Source: Thiolinea disciformis DSM 14473
GTDB taxonomy: Bacteria; Pseudomonadota; Gammaproteobacteria; Thiotrichales; Thiotrichaceae
Length of the DNA stretch: 64,000 nt
Reading direction: 5' to 3'
NCBI RefSeq assembly: GCF_000371925.1
Contig: NZ_AQVE01000002.1
Span: forward strand, 124,001 to 188,000
Of this stretch, positions 9,482 to 18,433 are shown in pieces. Under the pieces are notes generated by a model. It saw only the letters and a program-made list of their open reading frames with translations. It did no database searches and was not told the origin of the DNA. Position numbers and translations under genes: made by a program. Numbering within the stretch: position 1 is the stretch's first letter; each line of letters starts with the position of its first letter.

Positions 9482-10141
9482 ATGTTTACTGGGATTATTC
9501 AAGCGCTGGGTACATTACAGGATTTGCAAGCGCGCGGTGGTGATTTGCGCTTAACCATTCATACCGGCAAATTAGATTTAAGCGATGTGGCCTTGGGCGA
9601 TAGTATTGCTGTGAATGGGGTTTGTCTTACTGCGATTGAGCGATCAGAACGTAGTATTGCTGCGGATGTATCACGCGAAACTTTATCTTTGACTAGCCTA
9701 GGTCAATTGACGCGTGGCTCCAAGGTGAATTTAGAAAAGGCATTGACCTTAGCAACGCGTTTAGGCGGGCATTTAGTCAGTGGTCATGTAGATGGTTTGG
9801 GTGAGGTTATCAGTCGCCATGATGATGCGCGATCAGTGCGCTTCAAATTGCGTGCTCCCGATCATCTTGCTAAATATATTGCTATGAAAGGGTCGATTTG
9901 TGTCGATGGCACTAGCTTGACCGTAAATCAAGTTGAGGGTGCTGTGTTTGAATTGAATATTATTCCACATACTTTGCAAGAAACTATCATGAGCTACTAT
10001 CAGGCAGGCACTCAAGTAAATTTGGAAGTGGATTTAATTGCGCGTTATTTAGAACGCTTAGTATTAGGCGAGCAAGCGGCAAAAAATACGACTGAGCAAG
10101 GTATAAGTCTTGAATTACTGAGTAAAAGCGGTTTCATTTAG
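9482..10141 (+). CDS. ribE: Riboflavin synthase alpha chain
   Basis: This dismutates two 6,7-dimethyl-8-ribityllumazines to riboflavin. The 219 residues contain the two tandem beta-barrel repeats: MFTGIIQALG...DSIAVNGVCLTA...DVSRETL, then LGGHLVSGHVDGLG...GSICVDGTSLTVN...IIPHTL. The N-terminal MFTGII is the invariant start, with an AAGAAG ribosome binding site. The C-terminus (after about 195) is slightly extended and polar. No FMN riboswitch is visible upstream of ribD or ribE, so expression probably follows the glyA-nrdR transcript. It is the last gene of that run; an M23 peptidase follows after 78 bp. Some annotations call this gene ribC. Confidence 0.96.
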   Translation: MFTGIIQALGTLQDLQARGGDLRLTIHTGKLDLSDVALGDSIAVNGVCLTAIERSERSIAADVSRETLSLTSLGQLTRGSKVNLEKALTLATRLGGHLVSGHVDGLGEVISRHDDARSVRFKLRAPDHLAKYIAMKGSICVDGTSLTVNQVEGAVFELNIIPHTLQETIMSYYQAGTQVNLEVDLIARYLERLVLGEQAAKNTTEQGISLELLSKSGFI

Positions 10142-10219
10142 TTTTTTGAAGTGTAGCAAGACAAGATTATCGTAGTTTTGTTATGCTAATTCCCACTCAA
10201 AGCTTGAGGGAGCTTCACA

Positions 10220-10768
10220 GTGAGAATATTAATTGGCTTATTTAGCCTTATACTGATCAGTCAAATTGTCAATGCCGGACAACTTATCGGCCCCGCTTAT
10301 TACCCACCTTTCGAGAGCAACAAAAAAGTACTGGTTTCTCAAGGCTTTGGTGGCTCACAAACCCATCAGGGCACTTATAATTATTATGCGGTTGATTTAG
10401 TAATGGAGGAGGGTGAACTGGTTTGTGCCGCGCGTGAGGGAAAAGTCGTTGCTTTATACGATGGTGCAGGTTGGTTTGGTAACGATACGCATAATTCAAA
10501 TTATGTTTATATTTTGGATCAGCTAGGAAATATCCAAGATTATGAGCATTTAAAACCTAGCAGTATTCGCGTGCGTGTGGGTGATTATATAGAGCGGGGT
10601 GACTGCTTTGCGCAAGTAGGAAATACAGGTTCTTCTAGTGGCCCTCATCTTCATTTTGCAATTTTACGTAGACAAGCGAATGGTGAGTTAGCTTCGATTC
10701 CTTTCCAATTTATTGGCCCTAATGAATTAGCATATACCCCACAACGTTTGCAATGGGTGAAGTATTGA
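10220..10768 (+). CDS. Secreted M23-family metallopeptidase
   Basis: This 182-residue exported peptidase or LytM-fold protein starts with GTG, seven bases after GAGGGAG. A signal peptide (MRILIGLFSLILISQIVNA) precedes the mature protein. The M23 zinc motifs are present as the first His/Asp pair in THQGTYNYYAVDLVM and the HxH in SSGPHLHFAIL, with the family glycine-rich turn GDCFAQVGNTG. With all metal ligands it may be an active endopeptidase, most likely acting on peptidoglycan peptide bridges. There is no LysM or coiled-coil targeting domain. It lies between ribE and the glycine riboswitch and is not obviously linked to either. Confidence 0.85.
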   Translation: MRILIGLFSLILISQIVNAGQLIGPAYYPPFESNKKVLVSQGFGGSQTHQGTYNYYAVDLVMEEGELVCAAREGKVVALYDGAGWFGNDTHNSNYVYILDQLGNIQDYEHLKPSSIRVRVGDYIERGDCFAQVGNTGSSSGPHLHFAILRRQANGELASIPFQFIGPNELAYTPQRLQWVKY

Positions 10769-10825
10769 AGAAAAGCTTTCGAAGATACTTTGAGCTAGTA
10801 TACAATGTGGCCTCAACAATGGTAG

Positions 10826-10990
10826 CTGCAGAAGAGAGCCTCTTTAGAGGCCGCCGAAGGCGCATTTAGCCCATAAACGCTCAGGCAAAAGGACTGTCAC
10901 TACGGTTGACTCTGGAGAGAAGCACATTGCTCACCGAAGGGTACTAACTGCCTAAATCGCAGGAATCTCTCAGGTACAAGGACAGAGGGG
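10826..10990 (+). promoter_or_regulatory. Tandem glycine riboswitch
   Basis: Two consecutive glycine aptamers lie upstream of gcvT. The first (about 10826-10900) contains the conserved GCCGAAGGCGCA core and CTCAGGCAAAAGGAC. The second (about 10908-10990) contains CTGGAGAG, CACCGAAGGG and CTCTCAGGTACAAGGACAG. They are joined by a short linker, the known cooperative architecture. The 3' strand of the second P1 helix (GACAGAGGGG) runs into the 5' arm of the terminator at 10988, so glycine binding should sequester it and allow read-through. A TACAAT -10-like box sits at 10801-10806. The genes controlled, gcvT-gcvH-gcvP, are the classic target. Confidence 0.96.
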
Positions 10991-11023
10991 CGCTGAATAG
11001 GATGCTATTCAGCGCCCTTTTTT
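10988..11023 (+). terminator. Riboswitch expression-platform terminator
   Basis: A perfect 13 bp stem (GGGCGCTGAATAG / CTATTCAGCGCCC) with a GATG loop is followed by six T. Its 5' arm overlaps the 3' strand of aptamer 2 P1, the arrangement expected for a transcriptional ON switch. It ends 24 bases before the gcvT start. Confidence 0.93.
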
Positions 11024-11047
11024 ATTGGCTTTGTACTGAGAAGGATT

Positions 11048-12136
11048 ATGAGCACAAAACGTACCCCCTTTTACCAAAAACACCTCACCGCTGGCGGCAA
11101 AATGGTTGATTTTGCAGGCTGGGAAATGCCGATTCATTATGGCTCTCAATTACAAGAGCATAAGCAAGTGCGTAGTGACGCGGGGGTTTTTGATGTATCC
11201 CACATGACCATTCTGGATTTAAAAGGTACTGACAGTAAGGCTTATTTACAGCATCTTTTAGCGAATGATGTTGCCAAGCTCACTAGCTCAGGCAAGGCTT
11301 TGTATAGTTGTATGTTGAATAACAGTGCAGGGATTGTTGATGATCTTATTGTGTATTACATCGATGAAATGTTTTATCGCATTGTGGTGAACGCTGGAAC
11401 GCGCGAGAAAGATATTGCGTGGATGCAGCAACAGCTCCAAGGCTATCAGGCTACACTCACTGAGCGCTCTGATTTAGCGATGCTGGCCGTGCAAGGGCCG
11501 AACGCCCGTACCAAAGTATTTAGTTTAATGCCTGCTCATGAGCTTGCTATTGCAGAACCCTTGAAGCCATTTACAGGCGCATTCATAGGGGATTGGTTTA
11601 TTGCGCGTACTGGTTATACCGGCGAGGATGGCTTCGAATTGATGTTTCCGGCGACTCAGGCGGAAAAGGTTTGGGATGCGATTTTAGCAGCAGGTATTGC
11701 ACCGATTGGCTTGGGTGCACGTGATACCTTACGTTTAGAGGCGGGGATGAACTTATATGGCACCGATATGGATGAAACCACTTCTCCGCTGGTTTCAGGT
11801 TTAGGTTGGACCATCGCTTGGGAGCCTAACAGTCGTGATTTCATCGGGCGTAAAGCACTGGAAGCTGAAAAAGCAGCAGGGGTGCAACACAAGTTTGTTG
11901 GTTTAGTGCTAGAAGATAAGGGTGTATTGCGCTCTCACATGAAGGTGCACTGCGAGGGGGGGGAGGGTGAAATCACCAGCGGCACCTTCTCACCCACTTT
12001 AGGTTTAGCGATTGCAATGGCGCGTGTTCCTGCCAGTTGCGGCGAACATTGTCAGGTTGATATTCGCGGTAAATTACATCGTGCCAAAGTGGTAAAGCCC
12101 AACTTTGTGCGTCACGGCAAATCCGTTTTAGCTTAA
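11048..12136 (+). CDS. gcvT: Glycine cleavage T protein (aminomethyltransferase)
   Basis: This transfers the methylene carbon from the H-protein aminomethyl-lipoyl arm to tetrahydrofolate, releasing ammonia. The 362 residues show family motifs: [36 protein letters not shown], the folate-binding region [16 protein letters not shown], and the C-terminal barrel with [12 protein letters not shown] good AAGGA ribosome binding site sits 2 bases before ATG. It is the first gene of gcvT-gcvH-gcvP, with short spacings of 18 and 13 bp, transcribed from behind the glycine riboswitch. A poly-G run near 11956 (GGGGGGGAGGG) lies inside the frame and would be a place to check for sequencing indels, but the frame is intact. 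Confidence 0.97.
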   Translation: MSTKRTPFYQKHLTAGGKMVDFAGWEMPIHYGSQLQEHKQVRSDAGVFDVSHMTILDLKGTDSKAYLQHLLANDVAKLTSSGKALYSCMLNNSAGIVDDLIVYYIDEMFYRIVVNAGTREKDIAWMQQQLQGYQATLTERSDLAMLAVQGPNARTKVFSLMPAHELAIAEPLKPFTGAFIGDWFIARTGYTGEDGFELMFPATQAEKVWDAILAAGIAPIGLGARDTLRLEAGMNLYGTDMDETTSPLVSGLGWTIAWEPNSRDFIGRKALEAEKAAGVQHKFVGLVLEDKGVLRSHMKVHCEGGEGEITSGTFSPTLGLAIAMARVPASCGEHCQVDIRGKLHRAKVVKPNFVRHGKSVLA

Positions 12137-12154
12137 TTATCAAGGAAATCTATC

Positions 12155-12544
12155 ATGAGCAAAATTCCATCTGAATTGAAATACACCACTTCTCACGAAT
12201 GGGTACGTGATAACGGTGATGGCACGATTACCGTGGGTATTACTGATCATGCGCAAGAGTTATTAGGTGATTTGGTGCATATTGAACTACCTGAAGTCGA
12301 GGCTGAATTTGGTGCGGAAGATGCGCTTGCGGTGGCTGAGTCCGTCAAAGCAGCCTCCGATATTTATGCACCAGTAGCAGGGGTGGTCGTGGATATTAAT
12401 GATGCAGTTTTGGACAATCCTGAGCTAGTCAATAGTGATCCCTATGGTGATGGCTGGTTGTTTACCTTGCGGGTAGAAGACATGGATGTATTGGATAGCT
12501 TATTAGATGCTGAAACCTACGCATCTAGTGTTGATGAAGCATAA
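12155..12544 (+). CDS. gcvH: Glycine cleavage H protein
   Basis: This lipoyl carrier protein shuttles the aminomethyl group between P, T and L proteins. The 129 residues contain the lipoyl-lysine motif [15 protein letters not shown], the amino-terminal [23 protein letters not shown] and the C-terminal PYGDGWLF. Length is standard and the start has an AAGGAAA ribosome binding site. It sits between gcvT and gcvP in the riboswitch-controlled operon. The L protein (lpd) is not in this window and is presumably shared with the keto-acid dehydrogenases, as usual. Confidence 0.98.
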   Translation: MSKIPSELKYTTSHEWVRDNGDGTITVGITDHAQELLGDLVHIELPEVEAEFGAEDALAVAESVKAASDIYAPVAGVVVDINDAVLDNPELVNSDPYGDGWLFTLRVEDMDVLDSLLDAETYASSVDEA

Positions 12545-12557
12545 TAGGGTAGCTTAG

Positions 12558-15422
12558 ATGGCAAGTTTGTACAATTTAGAACAGCGTGAGGATTTTATCA
12601 CGCGCCATATTGGCCCGACCGAAGACGACACCCAAGCGATGTTAGCAGCGGTTGGTGCAGGTTCTCTAGAGGCGCTGATTCAAAGCACTGTTCCTGAGAA
12701 TATCCTTACCCACTTACCCTTAGCCATGGGCGATAGCCAAACCGAAGCGGAGGCTTTGGCTTACTTAAAAGCTTTGGCCAAGCAGAATAAGGTCAACAAG
12801 TCTTATATTGGCCTTGGCTATTACGATACGCTTGTGCCGCCCGTCATCTTGCGCAATGTGATGGAAAATCCGGGTTGGTATACTGCCTATACGCCGTATC
12901 AGCCAGAGATTTCACAAGGTCGTTTGGAAGGTCTGCTGAATTATCAGCAAATGGTGACTGATTTAACGGGCATGGACATTGCTAATGCCTCCTTGCTGGA
13001 TGAGGCTACAGCTGCTGCTGAGGCGATGACCTTATGTAAACGCTCCAATAAGTTGAAATCCAATAAGTTTTTTATCAGCGATGACGTGTTTCCACAGACT
13101 ATTGATGTTCTGAAAACGCGTGCCGAATATTTTGGTTTTGAGCTGATTATTGACAAGATTTCGGCGCTTGCGCAGCATGAAGTGTTTGGCGTATTGCTGC
13201 AATATCCATCGGCCAGTGGTGAAGTGGTTGATGTAGAGGCCACCATTAAACAAGCGCATGCACAAAAAGCGTTAGTCTGTGTCGCAGCAGATTTAATGGC
13301 ATTAGTCATACTCAAGCCGCCGGGTGAAATGGGTGCCGATGTGGTGATTGGCAATACCCAACGTTTTGGTGTGCCTATGGGTTTTGGTGGGCCACATGCA
13401 GCTTATTTTGCGACCAAAGATGCGTATAAGCGGACTATGCCGGGGCGCGTGATTGGCGTGTCGATTGATAGCCACGGTAAGCAGGCATTGCGCATGGCGA
13501 TGCAAACCCGCGAGCAGCATATTCGCCGCGAGAAAGCGACCTCGAATATTTGTACGGCACAAGCCTTATTGGCGAATATGGCAGGCTTTTATGCGGTGTA
13601 TCATGGTCCTGCAGGCTTAAAGAAAATTGCCGGTCGCATTCATCGTTTAACTTCGATTTTAGCCAAAGGATTACAGCAAAAAGGCGCAAAGCTATTGCAT
13701 GATACTTGGTTCGATACAATCGTAGTGGAGAGCGCAGAGGCGTATGAGCGTGCTTTAGCCGCAGGAATTAATCTGCACAAAGTTTCTGAGTCCCAAGTTG
13801 GGATTAGTGTGGATGAAACTAAAACCCGTGCAGATATTGCTGAGTTATTCGATGTGCTACTTGGTGCTGGGCACGGCCTAACGATTGCTGCTTTAGATCA
13901 AGTAGTCCTTACAGAAAACTTCAGTGGTATTCCGTCTGGCTATCAGCGCAGCTCCGCGTTCCTGACCCATCCTGTGTTCAATTCGCACCATTCTGAATCG
14001 GAAATGCTGCGTTATCTGAAACGCTTGGAAAATAAAGATTTTTCGTTGGCACATGGCATGATTCCACTCGGCTCATGCACCATGAAATTGAATGCCACGG
14101 CGGAAATGATTCCGGTGACTTGGCCTGAATTTTCCAATATCCATCCGTTTGCGCCCAATGAGCAGACCGTTGGCTATCGCGCCATGATTAAGGAATTGGA
14201 AGAGTGGCTAGTGGAAATTACTGGCTATGATGCGATTTCTATGCAGCCGAATTCGGGCGCGCAAGGTGAATATGCGGGTTTAGTAGCGATTCGTCGCTAT
14301 CAAGCAAGTCAAGGGCAAGGCCATCGCGATGTGTGCCTCATTCCTAGTTCGGCACATGGTACGAATCCAGCTTCAGCCGCAATGGTGAATCTGAAAGTTG
14401 TAGTGGTTGAATGTGACGCGAATGGCAATGTCGATGTAGCCGATTTACGTGCTAAAGCGGAGCAACATGCGGCGAATTTATCTTGCTTGATGGTTACTTA
14501 TCCTTCTACGCACGGTGTGTTTGAGCAGGGCATCGTGGAAATTTGCCAGATCGTGCATCAGTACGGCGGGCAGGTTTATATGGATGGCGCGAATATGAAC
14601 GCGCAGGTCGGTTTGTCGAAACCGGGTAAATTTGGCTCTGACGTATCGCATCTCAATCTGCATAAAACCTTCGCGATTCCACACGGTGGTGGTGGACCTG
14701 GCATGGGGCCGATTGGTGTGAAAGCGCATCTGGCACCATTTTTATCGAGCAATGTGGTCAATCCGCCGTTTGATGCACCCGTGGGCAATAGTGCAATTTC
14801 GGCAGCACCTTATGGTAGTGGCTCGATTCTGCCGATTTCATGGACTTACATTAAGCTCATGGGCGCGAATGGCCTGAAACAAGCCACGCAAATGGCGATT
14901 CTGAATGCCAATTATATGATGCAGCGCTTGTCGGAACATTATCCGGTACTCTTCCGTGGTGCCAATGGGCGGGTGGCGCATGAATGTATTATCGATATTC
15001 GCCCCCTTAAAGCTGCATCCGGCATTACTGAAGAAGATATTGCGAAGCGCTTGATGGACTATGGTTTCCACGCGCCCACGATGTCTTTCCCAGTCGCTGG
15101 AACATTGATGATTGAGCCGACCGAATCGGAACCCAAAGCGGAGTTAGATCGTTTCTGCGATGCGATGATTGCGATTCGTGACGAAATTCGCAAAGTGCAA
15201 GAAGGTGTCTGGCCTGCCGATAATAATCCTTTGGTCAATGCGCCACATACACTCGATGATTTAACGCAAGGCTGGAACAGACCATATTCTCCCGTGGAAG
15301 CGGTTTTTCCAAGAGGGGTTATGCCGACTGCGAAATATTGGCCGACTGTGAATCGCATTGATAACGTGTATGGGGATCGGAATTTGGTTTGTTCTTGTCC
15401 ACCGATGGACAGTTATCGATAA
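12558..15422 (+). CDS. gcvP: Glycine dehydrogenase (decarboxylating), P protein
   Basis: This is the full-length single-chain P protein (954 residues), which decarboxylates glycine using PLP and loads the remaining aminomethyl group onto the H protein. The amino-terminal half starts [17 protein letters not shown] and has [13 protein letters not shown]. The catalytic C-terminal half contains the PLP lysine in [23 protein letters not shown] and [13 protein letters not shown]. Some bacteria split P into two subunits, so the fused form is typical of gammaproteobacteria. It is the last gene of the operon and ends just before a strong palindromic terminator. Expression should rise with glycine through the upstream riboswitch. 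Confidence 0.98.
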   Translation: MASLYNLEQREDFITRHIGPTEDDTQAMLAAVGAGSLEALIQSTVPENILTHLPLAMGDSQTEAEALAYLKALAKQNKVNKSYIGLGYYDTLVPPVILRNVMENPGWYTAYTPYQPEISQGRLEGLLNYQQMVTDLTGMDIANASLLDEATAAAEAMTLCKRSNKLKSNKFFISDDVFPQTIDVLKTRAEYFGFELIIDKISALAQHEVFGVLLQYPSASGEVVDVEATIKQAHAQKALVCVAADLMALVILKPPGEMGADVVIGNTQRFGVPMGFGGPHAAYFATKDAYKRTMPGRVIGVSIDSHGKQALRMAMQTREQHIRREKATSNICTAQALLANMAGFYAVYHGPAGLKKIAGRIHRLTSILAKGLQQKGAKLLHDTWFDTIVVESAEAYERALAAGINLHKVSESQVGISVDETKTRADIAELFDVLLGAGHGLTIAALDQVVLTENFSGIPSGYQRSSAFLTHPVFNSHHSESEMLRYLKRLENKDFSLAHGMIPLGSCTMKLNATAEMIPVTWPEFSNIHPFAPNEQTVGYRAMIKELEEWLVEITGYDAISMQPNSGAQGEYAGLVAIRRYQASQGQGHRDVCLIPSSAHGTNPASAAMVNLKVVVVECDANGNVDVADLRAKAEQHAANLSCLMVTYPSTHGVFEQGIVEICQIVHQYGGQVYMDGANMNAQVGLSKPGKFGSDVSHLNLHKTFAIPHGGGGPGMGPIGVKAHLAPFLSSNVVNPPFDAPVGNSAISAAPYGSGSILPISWTYIKLMGANGLKQATQMAILNANYMMQRLSEHYPVLFRGANGRVAHECIIDIRPLKAASGITEEDIAKRLMDYGFHAPTMSFPVAGTLMIEPTESEPKAELDRFCDAMIAIRDEIRKVQEGVWPADNNPLVNAPHTLDDLTQGWNRPYSPVEAVFPRGVMPTAKYWPTVNRIDNVYGDRNLVCSCPPMDSYR

Positions 15423-15436
15423 GCTTCATGTTTTTG

Positions 15437-15462
15437 AATAAAGGGGCTATAGCCCCTTTATT
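15437..15462. terminator. Bidirectional palindromic terminator, gcvP/pgsA
   Basis: This is a perfect 26-base palindrome with arms AATAAAGGGGCTA and its complement, giving a GGGGC stem flanked by A/T on both sides. It lies between the convergent gcvP and pgsA genes, so it can stop transcription from either side. Confidence 0.85.
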
Positions 15463-15469
15463 GAGGCAT

Positions 15470-16027
15470 TTAAGCCAATCTAAAGCTTGTATAAGCTGCT
15501 TTTAAATATTGCAGCATGGATAAAAGCGTTAATACGCATGCAATAATCAGGGCAATAATGCCAAGTGCGCGCAGTGGCAAACCTAATAAATATTGATTAT
15601 AGAGTAAAAAAATAAGTGCAATAATCTGTGCGGTAGTTTTAACTTTACCAATATAAGCTACGGCAACTTTGCCATGTTCGCCCATTTGCGCCATCCATTC
15701 ACGCAATGCTGAAATAACAATCTCACGACCGATAATAATCACAGCGGCCATGGTAAACCAAAAGCTCGCTTCGCGTTCCACAATTAATAACATCGCAACT
15801 GCTACAATTAATTTATCAGCCACCGGATCAAGAAAAGCACCAAAGCGTGATTCTTGTTGCCATTTACGCGCTAAATAGCCGTCAGCCCAATCGGTTAGGC
15901 CAGCTAGACCAAAGATCAGAGCCGTCATAAAAGGTGCCCACGGCTTTTCGATATAAAAAAACAGAATCATTAATGGAATTAACAGTATTCTTAGCCACGT
16001 AAGCAAGAGAGGCAGGTTTTGGGGCAT
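15470..16027 (-). CDS. pgsA: CDP-diacylglycerol-glycerol-3-phosphate 3-phosphatidyltransferase
   Basis: This integral membrane enzyme makes phosphatidylglycerophosphate, the precursor of phosphatidylglycerol and cardiolipin. The 185 residues carry the CDP-alcohol phosphotransferase signature DWADGYLARKWQQ..FGAFLDPVADK, with all Asp/Gly residues in place, and about five or six hydrophobic helices. N-terminal MPQNLPLLLTWLRILLIPL is typical of PgsA. The gene starts 3 bp beyond the uvrC stop and is the distal member of atl-uvrC-pgsA. The uvrC-pgsA order is well known in gammaproteobacteria. It is convergent with gcvP. Confidence 0.96.
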   Translation of the reverse strand: MPQNLPLLLTWLRILLIPLMILFFYIEKPWAPFMTALIFGLAGLTDWADGYLARKWQQESRFGAFLDPVADKLIVAVAMLLIVEREASFWFTMAAVIIIGREIVISALREWMAQMGEHGKVAVAYIGKVKTTAQIIALIFLLYNQYLLGLPLRALGIIALIIACVLTLLSMLQYLKAAYTSFRLA

Positions 16028-16030
16028 GAA

Positions 16031-17866
16031 TTAACTGTCTCCATTAAAAGTATCGTAAATCTTTTGCGCTAAAGAACGACTGATGCCGCTTACTTTAGCC
16101 AGCTCTTCGACACTGGCTCGCTCAATAGCGCGCAGTCCGCCAAATTGTTTCAATAATAACTGACGCCGTTTGGCGCCTAAACCCTCTATCGCTTCTAATG
16201 GGGATTGTAGGCGCGCTTTTTGACGGCGTGCACGATGTCCTGTAATCGCAAAACGATGCGCCTCATCCCGAATCTGTTGAATCAGGTGTAGCGCTTTAGA
16301 ATGCTCGGGCAGGTTTAAACTTGTGGTGTTTTGTTCAATCAATAAAGTTTCTAAACCCGGTTTGCGTCCTTCACCTTTTGCAATGCCAATCACTTCAATT
16401 CCTTGAATTTCGAGGTTTTTTAACACATCCAAGGCTTGTGTTACCTGTCCTTTACCGCCGTCAATGAATAGAATATCAGGCAATTTGGCATCAGGCGTAT
16501 TCGCCCGACGGAAGCGTCGCATCAAGGCTTGGTGCATCGCGGCATAATCATCACCAGCCTGAATGCCTTCGATATTGTAGCGACGATAGTCGGATTTCAG
16601 TGGTCCATTCGCATCAAAAACTACACAAGAGGCGACAGTTGCTTCACCTTGGGTATGGCTAATATCAAAACATTCCATGCGTGTTGGTAACTGGTCTAAG
16701 TGCAGAGACTCTTTTAAGGCGTGTAAACGCTCCTGCATACCTGTTTTGGACAATAAGCGCATAGTCAAGGCTTGTTCGGCATTTTTTTGCGCCAACTCCA
16801 TCCATTTGCTACGTTCACCCCGTTGCGGTTGGCGTAGGCTAACTTTGCGTTGTTGTTTAAGCGTTAGCATTTCCTCTAATAAATCGGGTTCAGTAGGCAT
16901 CACTGAGAGCAGAATTTCATGGGGGATATCATGTCCTAAGTAATATTGTGCTAGGAAATAGGCCATAATTTCCGCAGGGTCAGCCGCTTCGTCGGGTAAG
17001 TCGGGGAAAAAGTTTCGATTTCCTAAATTGTTTCCATTGCGTATGGTAAAAACCTGCACGCTCGCTAGGCCGGAGTCGAGGTGTAAGGCAACCAAATCCA
17101 GATTGACTAAGCTACCATCGTCGCCTGTCACATATTGTTGTTGGGAGATATGACGCAAACCTTCAATTTGATCGCGATATTCCGCAGCTTTTTCAAAATG
17201 GAGCTGTTCGGCCATTTTCTCCATTTTGGCGACTAATTCAGTGATGACCGTTTGCGTTTCGCCGCGGAGAAATTGGATAGCGTACTTAATAGTTTGCGCG
17301 TAATCCTCTTGACTGATGAGACCCACACAAGGCCCGCTACAGCGTTTGATTTGATATTCCAAGCAAGGGCGTGAGCGATTTGCAAAATAGCTGTCTTCGC
17401 ATTGACGCGCTTTGAAGATTTTTTTCATCACATACAGCGTTTGGCTTACTGCGCCCCCACTGGGATAAGGGCCAAAATACTGTCCAGGCTGTTTGCGCGA
17501 ACCGCGATAAAACTGGATGCGAGGGTAGGCTTGCTGGGTAGAGATGTAAATATAGGGGTAGCCTTTGCCATCTTTTAAGCGGATGTTATAACGTGGCAAA
17601 TGCTGTTTAATCAGATTATTTTCTAATAAGAGCGCTTCGGCTTCGGTATTCGTGACGGTGATGTCCACACGGGATATTTGCTTAACCATCGCATCAATAC
17701 GCGAATTGGCGGCGGTGCCACGAAAATAACTACTCACACGATTGCGTAGGTCTTTAGCCTTGCCCACATACAAAATTTCGTCATTTTTGCCGATCATGCG
17801 ATAAACACCGGGTTTATGCGGGACGGTTTTAAGAAAATCTTGGGGGTCGAATGGCGATTCTTGCAT
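16031..17866 (-). CDS. uvrC: Excinuclease ABC subunit C
   Basis: UvrC makes both incisions in nucleotide excision repair after UvrB is loaded at the lesion. From the ATG at 17866 the protein is 611 residues. It has an amino-terminal GIY-YIG nuclease (HKPGVYRMIGKNDEILYVGKAKDLRNRVSSYF), a UVR motif (about 205-240), an RNase H-like 3'-side nuclease (ECFDISHTQGEATVASCVVF...FIDGGKGQ) and a C-terminal helix-hairpin-helix pair (EGLGAKRRQLLLKQFGG...KVSGISRSLAQKI). The longer frame to 17911 would overlap the preceding atl gene by 14 bp and adds non-family residues. Upstream lies atl and downstream pgsA, all leftward. Confidence 0.97.
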   Translation of the reverse strand: MQESPFDPQDFLKTVPHKPGVYRMIGKNDEILYVGKAKDLRNRVSSYFRGTAANSRIDAMVKQISRVDITVTNTEAEALLLENNLIKQHLPRYNIRLKDGKGYPYIYISTQQAYPRIQFYRGSRKQPGQYFGPYPSGGAVSQTLYVMKKIFKARQCEDSYFANRSRPCLEYQIKRCSGPCVGLISQEDYAQTIKYAIQFLRGETQTVITELVAKMEKMAEQLHFEKAAEYRDQIEGLRHISQQQYVTGDDGSLVNLDLVALHLDSGLASVQVFTIRNGNNLGNRNFFPDLPDEAADPAEIMAYFLAQYYLGHDIPHEILLSVMPTEPDLLEEMLTLKQQRKVSLRQPQRGERSKWMELAQKNAEQALTMRLLSKTGMQERLHALKESLHLDQLPTRMECFDISHTQGEATVASCVVFDANGPLKSDYRRYNIEGIQAGDDYAAMHQALMRRFRRANTPDAKLPDILFIDGGKGQVTQALDVLKNLEIQGIEVIGIAKGEGRKPGLETLLIEQNTTSLNLPEHSKALHLIQQIRDEAHRFAITGHRARRQKARLQSPLEAIEGLGAKRRQLLLKQFGGLRAIERASVEELAKVSGISRSLAQKIYDTFNGDS

Positions 17867-17897
17867 AGCGCTGCTGTGTGACATGAATGGGACGTAA

Positions 17898-18242
17898 TTA
17901 CAAGATGTCATGAGGAAACTGGCGTGGATCAGGTTGCCAGCGAAAGCGTTTTAAATCAATGCGGCCATTTGTTTTAAAGGAAACACCTTCTTGCTCCAAT
18001 AACTCACGTTGTTCCATAGCGCCAAACGCATTGATTTTTCCTAAGCTAATACCACCTTGTGCATTGACTACCCGTTGCCAAGGCACATCAGAATAAGCAG
18101 GCAAATGATGTAAGGCATACCCAACTAGGCGTGCATGACGCGCCAAACCCGCCCAGCGTGCGACATCACCATAAGTCGCAACTGTTCCAGCAGGAATTTG
18201 ATGGACGACCTGATAAATACATTGATAGTGGGAGTGGGTCAT
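17898..18242 (-). CDS. atl: Alkyltransferase-like protein (ATL)
   Basis: This is a 114-residue homologue of the DNA-binding domain of O6-alkylguanine-DNA alkyltransferase. The active-site motif PCHRV reads PWQRV, with Trp55 where the methyl-accepting Cys should be. This Cys-to-Trp change defines ATL proteins (E. coli YbaZ, S. pombe Atl1). Such proteins bind and flip O6-alkylguanine without repairing it and pass it to nucleotide excision repair. The helix-turn-helix with the Arg finger (GDVARWAGLARHARLVGYAL) is intact. The gene lies directly upstream of uvrC, which suits that role. I chose the ATG at 18242, because the family starts near SHYQCIYQVVHQIPAG; an in-frame ATG at 18272 is possible. 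Confidence 0.9.
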   Translation of the reverse strand: MTHSHYQCIYQVVHQIPAGTVATYGDVARWAGLARHARLVGYALHHLPAYSDVPWQRVVNAQGGISLGKINAFGAMEQRELLEQEGVSFKTNGRIDLKRFRWQPDPRQFPHDIL

Positions 18243-18349
18243 GGCTTCTTTGAATAGAGCAATGCGCACCATCTTAGCCAGTCTTGGTGGATTACACCAG
18301 TAGTGCTAGCTCTATCAATCCTAATACTTTAGTGTAGGTGAGTGTGATC

Positions 18350-18386
18350 GAAAAAAGCATAACGGCATCAGCGTTGATGCCGTTGA
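18350..18386 (-). terminator. Intrinsic terminator after the DUF4114-like gene
   Basis: A perfect 10 bp stem (AACGGCATCA/TGATGCCGTT) with a 4 nt loop is followed on the minus strand by ATGC and six T. It lies about 50 bases past the stop of the leftward gene ending at 18434. Confidence 0.85.
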
Positions 18387-18433
18387 AATTTTACTGTTTT
18401 TAGTTAAATGCAGTCCTAGCTTTAGAAAGCTAA

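Noticed and set aside
13032-13719. Several open frames on the minus strand inside gcvP
   Set aside because: They lie within a strongly conserved coding gene and have no family features.
17898-18242. Active O6-methylguanine-DNA methyltransferase
   Set aside because: The acceptor Cys is replaced by Trp (PWQRV), so it cannot transfer alkyl groups in the usual way.
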